A stretch of 64,000 nucleotides of DNA from Cohaesibacter sp. ES.047 (GTDB lineage Bacteria; Pseudomonadota; Alphaproteobacteria; Rhizobiales; Cohaesibacteraceae), in the NCBI RefSeq assembly GCF_900215505.1, contig NZ_LT907844.1, forward strand, positions 1,274,501 to 1,338,500. The letters run 5' to 3'. The position numbers were made by a program, and so were the translations under genes. Below the pieces are notes generated by a model. That model saw only the letters and a list, made by a program, of their open reading frames with translations, did not search any database and was not told the DNA's origin. Each line of letters starts with the position of its first letter. Within the stretch, counting starts at the first letter, position 1. This document shows, piece by piece, positions 8,696 to 18,198 of the stretch.

Positions 8696-8866
8696 ATGTC
8701 GTTAGATTCACGTATCCAGGAACTGCAGCGCAGACATGATGAACTGGATAAGGAAATCGAAGAAGCATTTACCCATCCATCCGTTGACGAACTCCAAATT
8801 GCCGAAATGAAACGAAAAAAACTTCAGATGAAGGATGAGATCAGCGGTTTGCAAACCGTGAGCTGA
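8696..8866 (+). CDS. YdcH family protein (DUF465), second copy
   Basis: A 56-residue charged coiled-coil protein that begins MSLDSRIQELQRRHDELDKEI and carries the DUF465 signature MKRKKLQMKDEISGLQ. The ATG at 8696 is preferred because a TGGAGG ribosome site lies five bases before it; upstream codons in frame look non-coding. It pairs with the divergent YdcH gene at 8277-8483. A strong terminator follows 25 bp after the stop. Function unknown. Confidence 0.85.
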   Translation: MSLDSRIQELQRRHDELDKEIEEAFTHPSVDELQIAEMKRKKLQMKDEISGLQTVS

Positions 8867-8890
8867 TCCTCTCCTACTCCGAAGATGACC

Positions 8891-8918
8891 AAGCCGCGGC
8901 AATCCCCGCGGCTTTTTT
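8891..8918 (+). terminator. Terminator after the second ydcH-like gene
   Basis: The stem AAGCCGCGG / CCGCGGCTT (8891-8899 with 8906-8914) is followed by a T run. Confidence 0.9.
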
Positions 8919-9094
8919 GATGTCTTTGCTTGCGACTTTGGGTTGTTTTTATGTTTTGTACATGCCAGTCTTTATGGGATAATATTCCCAAGTTGCCCAT
9001 CGACCAATCAGGCATCTGATCAGGGCGTGCGCTCCATGTGTGGTGTCGGCGGGGTGATTTGAACCGCTCGCACAATGCAGGAGGCTGGCCCACC

Positions 9095-9601
9095 ATGCTC
9101 ATCAGACGATATCCCGTTTTTGTTACAATCCTGCTTGTGTTTATCGGAACCGCTCCCTGCCACGCCAAAAGTGCACAAGAGAAGGAAGAGCTCGCGCGGA
9201 TGTGGGCACGCCAGCTCTATAATGCCATGGATGCCCAAGCCACGATCGACGAGGCCATGAAGCCGTTCGGCAAGATGTTGCGGCTGCGCTTTCCCAAGAT
9301 GACGGAGGAGCAGGAGAAAAAGATGCTGCGGGGCATCAGCGGCGTTCTGGCAAAGGAATTGCAGAAGGCCTACAGCGAGCTTGAGGATGATATCGTCAAC
9401 ACCTTTACCTATGAAGAGCTGGTGGCACTGGATGAGTTCTACGGCAGCCCCATCGGTGAGAGTATCGCAAAAAAGACCACCGAATTGCGCCAAAAAATCG
9501 ATATCAAAACCATGCATGCCATGAAGAATGCCGTTCCCAAACTGATCGCATCAGCCATCCGGAACGGCTTCAGGAAGCTGCTGCAGCGCGGGAAGCAATA
9601 G
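9095..9601 (+). CDS. DUF2059 domain protein, exported
   Basis: A 168-aa protein with a cleavable signal peptide (hydrophobic residues 8-20 ending PCHA) and a helical C-terminal DUF2059 domain (YEELVALDEFYGSPIGESIAKKT, about residues 108-130). It is probably periplasmic; no biochemical role is established for the family. The start at 9095 is chosen because AGGAGG precedes it by about ten bases and the signal peptide begins there; an upstream in-frame ATG at 9038 adds 19 residues that would spoil the signal peptide. Convergent with the acyl-CoA synthetase gene. Confidence 0.8.
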   Translation: MLIRRYPVFVTILLVFIGTAPCHAKSAQEKEELARMWARQLYNAMDAQATIDEAMKPFGKMLRLRFPKMTEEQEKKMLRGISGVLAKELQKAYSELEDDIVNTFTYEELVALDEFYGSPIGESIAKKTTELRQKIDIKTMHAMKNAVPKLIASAIRNGFRKLLQRGKQ

Positions 9602-9641
9602 ACTGCGAAGGGGCTTTCAATTCGCCCAGAGACGTTCTGGC

Positions 9642-11270
9642 CTAGAGCGACTTGGCTTTCTTGCGCAACAGGAACTTCTGAATCTTGCCCGTTGATGTCT
9701 TGGGCAAGTCGGTAAAGATGATGGTCTTGGGCACCTTGTAATGGGCCAGATGATCTCGACACCAGTTGAACAGGTCTTCTTCTGTTGTGGTGTGCCCTTT
9801 GCTCAGTTCGACAAAGGCGCAAGGGGTTTCGCCCCACTTGTCATCAGGTCGTGCGACGACTGCGGCCGCTTCTACATCGTGATGCTTGTAGAGTGCATCC
9901 TCCACTTCAATGGAGGAGATATTCTCGCCTCCAGAGATGATGATGTCCTTGGATCGGTCCTTGATCTGGATGTATCCGTCGGGATGCATGACGGCGAGGT
10001 CTCCAGAGTGGAACCAGCCATCATAAAAGGCCTGATTGGTTGCGCCTTCGTTCCTGAAATAGCCCTTCATGACGATGTTGCCGCGGAACATGACCTCCCC
10101 GATGGTGTCTCCGTCCGGTGCGACGGGTTCCATGGTTGCCGGATTGCGTACCGAGAGGCCTTCAAGTGCAGGGTAGCGAACGCCCTGACGGGCCTTTTTC
10201 GACGCCTGTTCCTGTGGGGATAGCTCGTTCCAGTCTTCCTTCCATTCGTTGATGACAGAGGGCCCATAGGTCTCGGTGAGGCCATAGACGTGGGTGACCT
10301 GAAAGCCTTCCCGGGTCATGCCTGCCAGTATCGCTTCGGGCGGCGGGGCAGCTGCAGTGATGAATTCGACGGTGTGTGGCAATGGCTGCTTGTCTTCGTC
10401 CGGGGCGTTCAGCAGCGTCGACATGACGATCGGGGCACCACACAGATGCGTGACGCCTTCTTCGTTGATGGCCTTGAAGATGGGCTTGGCTCGCACGGCG
10501 CGCAGGCAGACATGGGTGCCGGCCACAACCGAAAGAGACCATGGAAAACACCAGCCGTTGCAATGGAACATCGGTAGCGTCCAGAGATAGACCGGCTGAT
10601 GGGAGAGCTTGGCGGAAACGATGTTGGCATAGCCCATGAGATAGGCGCCACGGTGATGATAGACAACGCCTTTGGGATCTCCGGTCGTCCCGGAGGTGTA
10701 GTTGAGAGCGATGGCATCCCATTCGTCCACCGGGCCGGGCCAATCGAAGGTCGGATCGCCTTCTTTCACGAGGCTTTCATAGTCGAGTTCGCCCAGCCAT
10801 GGTCCTTCCTGCGCAAATTCCGGGTCCGAATATTGCACGACCACAGGATCGATCTCGGCGATGGCCAGGGCGTCCTTCATGGCTTCGGCATATTCGGTGT
10901 CGATGATGATGAGCTTCGTCTGGGCGTGCTCAAGCTGGAACGCAATGACCGGCGGATCAAGGCGCGTGTTGATTGCGTGCAGGACCGCGCCGATCATCGG
11001 AGCAGCATAGTGTATCTCGAGCATAGAGGGCACGTTGGGTAGCATGACTGACACAACATCGCCTCGACCAATGCCGCGGCTTGAGAGTGCCGAGGCCAGT
11101 TGGCGGCAGCGGGTGTAGAAATCGGCGTACTTCTCGCGTGTCTGACCATGCACCCAGGCGGTGTGATCAGGATAGGTGAGGGCTGCACGTTCCAGAAATG
11201 TCACGGGCGACAGCGGCACATAATTGGCCGGGTTCTGGTCCAGATGTTTGGAAAATGGATTGTTTGACAT
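9642..11270 (-). CDS. Acyl-CoA synthetase (AMP-forming)
   Basis: A 542-aa member of the ANL (adenylate-forming) superfamily, which activates a carboxylic acid to its CoA thioester through an acyl-AMP. It has the P-loop motif [12 protein letters not shown], the [10 protein letters not shown] motif, the hinge [25 protein letters not shown], and the catalytic lysine in KTSTGKIQK near the C terminus. The overall form (N terminus [20 protein letters not shown]) fits the short/medium-chain or 3-methylthiopropionyl-CoA ligase-like branch, but the acid cannot be told from sequence. A GGGAGGG ribosome site precedes the ATG. Its leftward reading ends 40 bp from the convergent DUF2059 gene. Confidence 0.88.
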   Translation of the reverse strand: MSNNPFSKHLDQNPANYVPLSPVTFLERAALTYPDHTAWVHGQTREKYADFYTRCRQLASALSSRGIGRGDVVSVMLPNVPSMLEIHYAAPMIGAVLHAINTRLDPPVIAFQLEHAQTKLIIIDTEYAEAMKDALAIAEIDPVVVQYSDPEFAQEGPWLGELDYESLVKEGDPTFDWPGPVDEWDAIALNYTSGTTGDPKGVVYHHRGAYLMGYANIVSAKLSHQPVYLWTLPMFHCNGWCFPWSLSVVAGTHVCLRAVRAKPIFKAINEEGVTHLCGAPIVMSTLLNAPDEDKQPLPHTVEFITAAAPPPEAILAGMTREGFQVTHVYGLTETYGPSVINEWKEDWNELSPQEQASKKARQGVRYPALEGLSVRNPATMEPVAPDGDTIGEVMFRGNIVMKGYFRNEGATNQAFYDGWFHSGDLAVMHPDGYIQIKDRSKDIIISGGENISSIEVEDALYKHHDVEAAAVVARPDDKWGETPCAFVELSKGHTTTEEDLFNWCRDHLAHYKVPKTIIFTDLPKTSTGKIQKFLLRKKAKSL

Positions 11271-11389
11271 GCGTCCCTCCCTTGCACCGGTTCATCTTAG
11301 GCGACAAACATAGGTGCTTTTCCCTGCCATGATCGCTAAGGAGAAACTGCAGTGCAATTGGAAAAAGGGATTTGATCGACTTGGCGCGC

Positions 11390-12145
11390 TTACATGAATG
11401 ACAACAGACTGTCCGAGCAAAGCTTGAGCGCGATGACAAACATGCCGATGTAGGCAAGACGATAGAAAAAGGTCTGGCTGACCAGATGAACCAGCTTGAT
11501 GCCGGTGATCATGGCGAGCGGAGCCAGCGGCAACAACACCAGCGTTGTCCATAGATTTTGGGTGGAGAACTGCCCTAGAAAGAAATAGGGGATCAGCTTG
11601 ACCGTGTTGACGGTGGCAAAGAAATAGACCGATGTGGCAACGAAGGTTATGCGGTGCATGCCCATGGGCAGCGTGTGGATCTGGAAGGGTGGGCCACCGG
11701 CGTGCGCTACGAAGCTGGTGAAGCCTGCCGTCGTGCCCCATACTGCGGCGGAGATCGGCCCGCGTGTGCCGAACTCTTTTTTGCGCAGGATTCTGACAAC
11801 ATAGTCAAGCACGAAGGCCAGAGCCACCAGTCCGACCATCAGTCTCACGATATTCTCATCCACCAGATCGGCAAGCAGCCAGCCAACAGTGATGCCGACA
11901 AGGGCATAGGGCAGAATGCCCCTGAGAACCTGCCAGTTTGCCTTGCCGCGATAGGAATAGAGGCCGACGATGTCCATGCAAATCAGGATAGGCAGAAAAA
12001 TTGCAGCCGCCTGAATCGGCGAGATCACCAATGCCATGAGCGGCACGCCCAACATGCCCAAAGACCCGCCGAAGCCGCCTTTTGAAAGGCCAACCAGAAT
12101 GACAGCTGGGACAGCTGCAAGATAGAAAATTGGATCGGTGAGCAT
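11390..12145 (-). CDS. TauE/SafE family membrane permease
   Basis: A 251-aa integral membrane protein with about eight hydrophobic helices and the typical TauE/SafE features (GLSKGGFGGSLGMLGVPLMALVISP near the N terminus, GFTSFVAHAGGPPFQIHTLP in the middle). Members export or import small organic anions such as sulfoacetate, taurine-derived sulfite or thiosulfate; the substrate here is unknown. It lies upstream of the acyl-CoA synthetase on the same strand with a 119-bp gap, so co-transcription is possible but not shown. Confidence 0.88.
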   Translation of the reverse strand: MLTDPIFYLAAVPAVILVGLSKGGFGGSLGMLGVPLMALVISPIQAAAIFLPILICMDIVGLYSYRGKANWQVLRGILPYALVGITVGWLLADLVDENIVRLMVGLVALAFVLDYVVRILRKKEFGTRGPISAAVWGTTAGFTSFVAHAGGPPFQIHTLPMGMHRITFVATSVYFFATVNTVKLIPYFFLGQFSTQNLWTTLVLLPLAPLAMITGIKLVHLVSQTFFYRLAYIGMFVIALKLCSDSLLSFM

Positions 12146-12477
12146 GCGAAGACTTTCGCTTGGCGGGTTGTCAGGTCTTGTCTAGAGCGTTGCGGGCGGG
12201 AAAGTCAAAGGCATTTGACAAGGCTCTTGTATAGCTGGCCTTAGGTCGCAGCCCAGAATGCTGGCTTGAGCTTGATTGCGTGTGTCTGAATCAGACCGCT
12301 TCCCTTTACGTGCACGAAATATGGGCAGTCTGGTCATTGTGACTTGGGGATTTTACGTATTAACTAGGGAGAAAGTCACAGAAAAATCGGCTTCTCTTCC
12401 TCCTTTCGCCGAATAGACCTGACGTAGGGTGGCACGCTAGACATAGCCAAATTGCTTTTACGCTGGGAGGCTTACGT
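12146..12477. other. Divergent promoter region before prpE
   Basis: A 332-bp gap between the leftward permease gene and prpE. No gene is supported. A GGGAGG ribosome site (12465-12470) serves prpE. The repeat-like words TTTACGTA and CTTACGTA occur at about 12353 and 12471, and a TCTAGAGCG word at 12181 resembles the edge of the palindromic repeat before purA. No clear sigma-factor site could be defended. Confidence 0.4.
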
Positions 12478-14379
12478 ATGGCTGGTGAGTATAAAGAACT
12501 CTATGAAGGGTGGAAACGGGATCCGGAAGGATTTTGGGGCAAGGCTGCGGAGACAATCGACTGGTATAAGCCGGCCGATAAAGTGTTTGACGAGGATGCC
12601 GGCGTTTATGGTCGCTGGTTTGCCGGAGCCGAGTGCAACACCTGTTACAATGCGGTGGATCGGCATGTCGAAGCCGGGCGAGGCGATCAGGATGCAATCA
12701 TCTATGACAGCCCGATCACCGGCACCAAGGCGCGTTACAGCTATTCTGACGTCAAAAAGCAGGTCGAAGGGTTGGCTGCGGTTCTTCTGGATCAGGGCGT
12801 GGAGAAGGGCGACCGCGTCATCATCTACATGCCGATGATCCCGCAGGCGTCCTTTGCGATGCTTGCCTGTGCGCGAATCGGGGCCATCCATTCCGTGGTG
12901 TTCGGAGGCTTTGCGGCAAACGAGTTGGCGACGCGCCTCAATGATGCCAAGCCCAAGGCCATCGTCTCATCCTCCTGCGGCATCGAGCCGAATCGGACCA
13001 TCGCCTACAAGCCATTGCTTGACGAAGCCATCGAACTGGCAACACACAAACCCTCGGCCCTCATCATCTTTCAACGCGATCAGCTTTCCTGCGATCTGAC
13101 CGAGGAGCGGGATGTCGACTACGCTCGTGCGGTTGACGCGGTGATTGCCGAGGGGCGGTCTGTGCCATGCGTTCCGGTTGCTGCGACCGATCCGCTCTAC
13201 ATCCTCTATACCTCCGGCACCACCGGCCAGCCCAAGGGTGTCGTGCGCGACAATGGCGGGCATTTGGTGGCGCTTAACTGGAGCATGCAATATCTCTATG
13301 ACATCAAGCCCGGAGAGGTCTTCTGGGCCGCCTCGGATGTCGGCTGGGTCGTCGGGCATTCCTACATTGTCTATGCGCCGATGATTTATGGGGCGACAAC
13401 GGTGCTGTTTGAAGGCAAACCGGTTGGAACGCCGGATGCCGGAACCTTCTGGCGGGTTATCAACGAATATAATGTTGCTGCCCTGTTTACCGCGCCGACG
13501 GCTTTTCGCGCCATCAAGAAAGAGGATCCGAAGGGCGAGTTCATTGCCAAATACGATCTTTCTTGCCTTCGGACCCTGTTCCTTGCCGGGGAGCGCGCTG
13601 ACCCCGACACGGTTCAGTGGGCCGAAGATATGCTGAAGGTTCCAGTGATCGATCATTGGTGGCAGACCGAGACGGGATGGGCAATCGCAGCCAATCCGGT
13701 TGGTGTTGAGCTTTTGCCGGTGGTGCATGGCTCACCAACCGTGGCGATGCCGGGCTACGATGTGCAGATCGTGGGGGCTGATGGTCATCCGGTGCCTGCC
13801 AACGAGATGGGCAATATCGTGATCAAGCTGCCGATGGCACCGGGGAACCTTCCCGGCCTGTGGCAGAATGACGAACGGTTCAGAACGAGCTATCTGGATG
13901 AATTCCCGGGATATTATCAGACAGGCGATGCGGGCTATATGGACGAGAATGGCTATCTCTACATCATGTCGCGTACCGATGACATCATCAACGTGGCTGG
14001 CCATCGCTTGTCCACCGGCGCCATGGAAGAGGTTCTGTCAGCGCATCCGGATGTGGCCGAGTGTGCCGTGATCGGGATCGCCGACAAGCTCAAGGGTCAA
14101 TTGCCGGCCGGGTTCGTGGTTTTGAAAACCGGTGTTGATCGTGCGCCGATCGATATCGAAAAGGAACTGATCGGTCTGGTGCGCGAGAAGATCGGTCCGG
14201 TTGCTGCTTTCAAGATCGCTGTGGCGGTGGATCGGCTGCCCAAAACGCGGTCAGGCAAGATTCTGCGCGGGACAATGCGTGCGATTGCTGACCACGAAGA
14301 CTATAGAATGCCTGCGACCATCGATGATCCGGCGATCCTTGATGAAATCGAGCATGCCCTGCGTGAGCATGGCATCTGA
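12478..14379 (+). CDS. prpE: Propionyl-CoA synthetase (propionate-CoA ligase)
   Basis: A 633-aa ANL-family enzyme close to acetyl-CoA synthetase but with PrpE hallmarks: the N terminus YKELYEGWKRDPEGFW, then CYNAVDRHVEAGRGDQ, and the P-loop YTSGTTGQPKGVVRDNGGH at about residue 244. The catalytic lysine is K594 in TRSGKILRG. It makes propionyl-CoA from propionate, ATP and CoA. A perfect GGGAGG ribosome site precedes the ATG, and a strong terminator follows, so it is probably transcribed alone. No methylcitrate-cycle or propionyl-CoA carboxylase genes lie in the window. Confidence 0.94.
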   Translation: MAGEYKELYEGWKRDPEGFWGKAAETIDWYKPADKVFDEDAGVYGRWFAGAECNTCYNAVDRHVEAGRGDQDAIIYDSPITGTKARYSYSDVKKQVEGLAAVLLDQGVEKGDRVIIYMPMIPQASFAMLACARIGAIHSVVFGGFAANELATRLNDAKPKAIVSSSCGIEPNRTIAYKPLLDEAIELATHKPSALIIFQRDQLSCDLTEERDVDYARAVDAVIAEGRSVPCVPVAATDPLYILYTSGTTGQPKGVVRDNGGHLVALNWSMQYLYDIKPGEVFWAASDVGWVVGHSYIVYAPMIYGATTVLFEGKPVGTPDAGTFWRVINEYNVAALFTAPTAFRAIKKEDPKGEFIAKYDLSCLRTLFLAGERADPDTVQWAEDMLKVPVIDHWWQTETGWAIAANPVGVELLPVVHGSPTVAMPGYDVQIVGADGHPVPANEMGNIVIKLPMAPGNLPGLWQNDERFRTSYLDEFPGYYQTGDAGYMDENGYLYIMSRTDDIINVAGHRLSTGAMEEVLSAHPDVAECAVIGIADKLKGQLPAGFVVLKTGVDRAPIDIEKELIGLVREKIGPVAAFKIAVAVDRLPKTRSGKILRGTMRAIADHEDYRMPATIDDPAILDEIEHALREHGI

Positions 14380-14409
14380 GTGGGCGGATTGATTGCCGAG
14401 CTGACAATT

Positions 14410-14441
14410 AAAAAGGCCGGGATGATGTCCCGGCCTTTTTT
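14410..14441 (+). terminator. Terminator between prpE and trcR
   Basis: The 13-bp stem AAAAAGGCCGGGA / TCCCGGCCTTTTT with loop TGATG is flanked by A and T runs, so it can serve prpE and the convergent DUF1013 gene. Confidence 0.93.
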
Positions 14442-14475
14442 GTGTGATTGATCGCAAGGAGCGAGATGTGCGGCT

Positions 14476-15201
14476 TTAGCCGTTGTTCTCGTCGTCTTCG
14501 TCGTCATCCTTGGAGGATGGCTGGAAGTTGGCGAAGACGGATGCTGCGTCCGGAACTTTCTCGTCGTCGGCAGGCTCTTCTTCGGCTTTTTTGAAGTTGC
14601 CGAACGGATCTGCATGACTGACGGTTTCTTCGGCAGACAGAAGGGTTTGGTCTTCCTGCACATCGGGGCGGGCAGGGGCGTCAGCTGCTGATTTCTTGAC
14701 CTCGAGATCAAGATCAATCTGCTTACAAATGCCCAGTGTCACCGGATCCATGGGAGTCAGCTGCGCACTGTTCCAATGGGTGCGGCTGCGAATCGCCTCG
14801 ATGGTCGGTTTGGTCGTGCCCACCAAGCGGACGATCTGCTGATCCTTCAGCTCTGGATGATTTCGGATCAGCCACAGAATGGCGTTGGGGCGATCCTGAC
14901 GCTTGGAGACGGGTGTATAGCGCGGGCCGCGACGCTTGGGCTCAGGCACGATCACCTTGGGCGGCGCAAGCTTGATCCGGTAGGCTGGATCCTTCTGGGC
15001 CCTATCGATTTCTTCGCGGGTCAATTGGCCGGTCATGATCGGGTCCAAGCCCTTGATGCCCTGGGCGGCTTCGCCATCGGCAATCGCTTTGACTTCCAAC
15101 GGGTGCAGTTTGCAGAAGGCAGCAATCTGATCGAAAGACAGGGCTGTGTTATCGACCAGCCAAACTGCAGTTGCTTTCGGCATCAGTGGTGCATTCGACA
15201 T
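14476..15201 (-). CDS. trcR: TrcR-type cell-cycle transcription regulator (DUF1013)
   Basis: A 241-aa protein of the DUF1013 family, restricted to alphaproteobacteria. The Caulobacter member TrcR associates with the housekeeping RNA polymerase and is linked to cell-cycle transcription. The conserved N-terminal region (AVWLVDNTALSFDQIAAFC, then IADGEAAQGIKGLDPI) and the central HTH-like region (DRPNAILWLIRNHPELKD, then IVRLVGTTKPTIEAIR) are intact; the C-terminal 70 residues are acidic and low in complexity (DDDEDDENNG). Family identity is clear. The functional name rests on homology from memory. Confidence 0.82.
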   Translation of the reverse strand: MSNAPLMPKATAVWLVDNTALSFDQIAAFCKLHPLEVKAIADGEAAQGIKGLDPIMTGQLTREEIDRAQKDPAYRIKLAPPKVIVPEPKRRGPRYTPVSKRQDRPNAILWLIRNHPELKDQQIVRLVGTTKPTIEAIRSRTHWNSAQLTPMDPVTLGICKQIDLDLEVKKSAADAPARPDVQEDQTLLSAEETVSHADPFGNFKKAEEEPADDEKVPDAASVFANFQPSSKDDDEDDENNG

Positions 15202-15317
15202 GGTACATCCTCATTGTTGCTCGACCTGAATTCTCTCCAGATCAGCCTTATCAGTTTCGCAAGAATTGACAGGGAATGGGGGGACTATACTTGCTATGAC
15301 GCTTTGGCGCAAACAAG

Positions 15318-15345
15318 AAAAGGGCTCATAACAGGTTATGAGCCG
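15318..15345 (-). terminator. Terminator after the vWA/TadG-like gene
   Basis: The perfect 10-bp stem GGCTCATAAC / GTTATGAGCC (15323-15332 with 15335-15344) is followed by CCTTTTCTTG on the minus strand, about 60 bp past the end of the leftward vWA gene. Confidence 0.75.
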
Positions 15346-15404
15346 CATTTTCTTGCTTTTTAACGCTGTAAGCCTCTGATTTTAGCCGTGGACGCGCTGT
15401 CTCA

Positions 15405-17042
15405 CTATTCAGTGAGTCGGATTGTGGTCAGCGCTTCGGCAATATCCTTGAACACCTTAATCATGTCGGACGTGTTCTTGGGCGTGTAGGCGTTGTCCGC
15501 ACTGGTGGCGCAATCTCTGAGCAAGGTTGTGGTGTCGCTGTCAAGATTGCCGTAGGCGATCGTGTAGACAATGACCTTGTCGTCTTTTGCTGCCTGGCAG
15601 GATTCCTTGGTGCGCTTGTTCATCTCGCGCACCGTACTTCCCGAGCCGCTAATCCTGCCGTCGCTCGACCAGCCATAGGCCTGGTAGCTGCCATAGGTGT
15701 TGGCACCATCAGACATAATGATGAGAAATTTCAGGTTTTCGTCGTCTGAGTAGGGCCGGCCTTCCGAGTAGGGAGGTTGTGGCGACAGCGCGCGCAGGCC
15801 CCAGATCGTACCCATGTGGATGTTGGTGTTGCCGTTTGCATCCAGATTGCGGATGCTCGTACGCACCGTAGACATTTGGGTGGTCAGGGGCGTGATTCGC
15901 TCGACGTAACAGCTGTCGTTCGGCCCCTTTCCCGAGTTGAGCTTCTGCTCGTAATACTCGCCATATCTGTCCCACAGAGCCCCGTCTGCTGAGGTGTTGC
16001 AATTGTTGGAACCTCCACCCCAGCCGCCCCAGCCGCCCCAGCCACCCCAGTAACCGCTGTCGCAGGACAGATAGTTGTTGTTGCTGTTGTAGTGGGAGTT
16101 GTGATCTTCATGGGTGTCCGGGAAGAAGAAGGGGACAAAATTGCTGTCCGGATAAGTGGAACTGGCGGATGTATCCTTGATGTCATAGGGGTGCATGCGC
16201 GCCTCCATGCATCCTTCCCATTCCTCCGGCCGATTGGTGTAGGGGTCGGTCAGGGTTTCAAACAGCTCGAAACGGTTGGAGTTGGGCGGCAGATTCTTGC
16301 GATGGATCGAGGATCTGGCCCCCTTGTCCAACCAGCTCGCATTTTTGCTGCCCGTGTCAATCCGCACCAGATGATTGAATGGCACAACGGCAATGCTGAG
16401 GTCTTCGGGCTTGTCCGTGTTTTCTTCCAGGATATCGATGAGACTGTTGGCTGCTTCCTTGAGGGCTCTCAATCTGCTGCCACCCATTGAACCGGAGTTG
16501 TCGAGGACGAGCGCAATTTCCACCGTCTTGTCACCCGCAATGGCGCTGCTGTTGGCCTTGAACTCGGAGGATTCGATACCCGCAAGGCGCATGAAAGTGG
16601 TTTTGGTCTCGCCGCTTGACCAGACTTTCAGGTTGCTCGGCTGGCGCGAAATCTCAACCAGATCGATGTTGAGATCAACGCCGGCGGGCAGGTTGGCAGC
16701 AACAAAGTCCTCGACCATTTCGCGCACTTCGTCATCGGTCAGGACTTCTGCCTTCTTGACTGCGGCTAGCGTTGCTGCGTCGAGCGCAGCCTGGGCTTCC
16801 GAGCGATTGAGGGCTATGCGCGAATAGTCGACCGCCGCCCCGATCATCATCAGAATCGGGATCAGTGCGAGCGCAAAAATGATGGCGATAGCCCCGCTCT
16901 CATCCTTGCCAAACGCTTTGCAATTGGCGCTGGGTCGGCGGGCTATCGAGGTGGCGGCCTTGTGAAAGGCACGTCGTAGATCTTTGATCGCAGGCATCGG
17001 TCTGGCTCGTCCTGTCACAATGTGCCGGGAATCCCGGCGCAT
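15405..17042 (-). CDS. TadG-like pilus assembly protein with von Willebrand A domain
   Basis: A 545-aa protein with an N-terminal TadE/TadG pseudopilin-like segment (about residues 46-75: KDESGAIAIIFALALIPILM, one membrane helix) that tethers a large extracytoplasmic vWA domain. The MIDAS metal motif is VLDNSGSMGGS (about residue 180), with later vWA elements MSDGANTYG and VYTIAYGNLD. In the middle (about residues 330-345) is a run of Gly-Trp repeats, WGGWGGWGGWGGG. Members are linked to Flp/Tad pili, but no tad genes are nearby, so this is an orphan copy. The ATG at 16997 is a possible later start with a better ribosome site (caggac). Confidence 0.83.
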   Translation of the reverse strand: MRRDSRHIVTGRARPMPAIKDLRRAFHKAATSIARRPSANCKAFGKDESGAIAIIFALALIPILMMIGAAVDYSRIALNRSEAQAALDAATLAAVKKAEVLTDDEVREMVEDFVAANLPAGVDLNIDLVEISRQPSNLKVWSSGETKTTFMRLAGIESSEFKANSSAIAGDKTVEIALVLDNSGSMGGSRLRALKEAANSLIDILEENTDKPEDLSIAVVPFNHLVRIDTGSKNASWLDKGARSSIHRKNLPPNSNRFELFETLTDPYTNRPEEWEGCMEARMHPYDIKDTSASSTYPDSNFVPFFFPDTHEDHNSHYNSNNNYLSCDSGYWGGWGGWGGWGGGSNNCNTSADGALWDRYGEYYEQKLNSGKGPNDSCYVERITPLTTQMSTVRTSIRNLDANGNTNIHMGTIWGLRALSPQPPYSEGRPYSDDENLKFLIIMSDGANTYGSYQAYGWSSDGRISGSGSTVREMNKRTKESCQAAKDDKVIVYTIAYGNLDSDTTTLLRDCATSADNAYTPKNTSDMIKVFKDIAEALTTIRLTE

Positions 17043-17186
17043 TTAGGGATTGGAGAGCCTTATTGAACGCGATCTGCCTTACTTTTTTGTTTCAAATTTG
17101 GAGGATGCTAGTCAAAATAACGGACTTCCTCCAAACGCGGTGAACAGATCCCTAACAAGCGTGCCGTGGTCGGCGGGCCCTTCGGC

Positions 17187-18198
17187 CTAGTTGTTTGATC
17201 CCATGCTTTGATGGTGCACCTTTCTCATTTGAATGGAGGGAAGCACTATGGGCCAAGTTCTACACGGCAGCGCCACGACGACAGAGGCAGTCCGTCGAGC
17301 AATACAAAATAGTCAAGAGAGCCTGAGAGTGCTTTCCAAGCGATACGGCATCAATCAGAAAACGGTCGTCAAGTGGAAGACGCGCACCTCACAAGCGGAC
17401 TTAAGAACCGGACCGAAGGAGCCACGTTCGACTGTGCTTTCGCGGCAAGAAGAAGCGACCATTGTCGCCTTCCGCAGGCATACCTTGTTGCCTCTCGACG
17501 ACTGCCTTTATGCACTCCAGCCGACAATCCCGCATCTGACGCGCTCTTCACTGCACAGATGCCTGCAACGACACGGAGTTTCGCGACTACCGAGTGTCGA
17601 AGGCGACAAGCAGCCAAAGAAGCGTTTCAAGAGCTATCCGATCGGCTATTTCCATATCGATATTGCCCAGGTACAGACAGCTGAAGGCAAGCTCTATCTC
17701 TTTGTGGCTATTGACCGGACTTCCAAGTATGCCTTCGTTGAACTCTATACCAAGGCAGGAAAGATGAATGCTGCACAGTTCCTGCGCAATCTGGTCGCCA
17801 CTGTGCCCTATACCATCCATACTGTTCTGACCGACAATGGCATCCAGTTCACCAATCGGTCTCGCGATCTCCATGAGTTCCAGCACATCTTTGACCGGGT
17901 CTGCACTGGAAACGGCATTGAACACCGCCTGACAAAAGTGAAGCACCCATGGACCAACGGTCAGGTCGAGAGGATGAACCGGACTATTAAGGATGCCACC
18001 GTCAAACGGTTCCATTACGACGATCACGAGCAACTCCAGAAGCATCTGGCTGTTTTCATAGATGCCTACAACTTCGCTAGACGATTGAAGACGCTAAGGG
18101 GCCTGACCCCATACGAATTTATCTGCAAAAAGTGGACAGAGGATCCGGAAAGATTCAAAATGAATCCGATCCATCAAATCCCGGGACCGAACAACTAG
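17187..18198 (+). mobile_element. IS481-family insertion sequence, complete
   Basis: An element of about 1.0 kb with imperfect inverted ends: the left end CTAGTTGTTTGATCCCATGC from 17187 and the right end, read inward, CTAGTTGTTCGGTCCCGGGA from 18198. Both continue to TTTGATGG, giving about 28 positions with five mismatches. CTAG stands at both outer edges and is either the duplicated target or part of the ends. It encodes one intact transposase. The right-hand CTAG overlaps the stop codon of the leftward quinone oxidoreductase gene and also the stop codon of the transposase. Confidence 0.85.
17248..18198 (+). CDS. IS481-family transposase
   Basis: An intact 316-aa transposase from the ATG at 17248, which has a GGAGGG ribosome site. 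The N-terminal HTH (about residues 25-45, RVLSKRYGINQKTVVKWKTR) is followed by a second HTH domain. The integrase core shows the DDE residues: YFHIDIAQVQ (Asp), LTDNGIQFTNR (Asp) and HPWTNGQVERMNRTIKDA (Glu). The C-terminal ARRLKTLRGLTPYEF is typical for IS481. No frameshift is seen, so it may be active. It ends at the TAG that lies inside the terminal CTAG. Confidence 0.92.
   Translation: MGQVLHGSATTTEAVRRAIQNSQESLRVLSKRYGINQKTVVKWKTRTSQADLRTGPKEPRSTVLSRQEEATIVAFRRHTLLPLDDCLYALQPTIPHLTRSSLHRCLQRHGVSRLPSVEGDKQPKKRFKSYPIGYFHIDIAQVQTAEGKLYLFVAIDRTSKYAFVELYTKAGKMNAAQFLRNLVATVPYTIHTVLTDNGIQFTNRSRDLHEFQHIFDRVCTGNGIEHRLTKVKHPWTNGQVERMNRTIKDATVKRFHYDDHEQLQKHLAVFIDAYNFARRLKTLRGLTPYEFICKKWTEDPERFKMNPIHQIPGPNN

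Noticed and set aside
12431-12455. Possible sigma-54 promoter (TGGCAC...GC) before prpE
   Set aside because: The distance between the GG and GC elements is three bases too long for the -24/-12 consensus and the second element is not TTGC.
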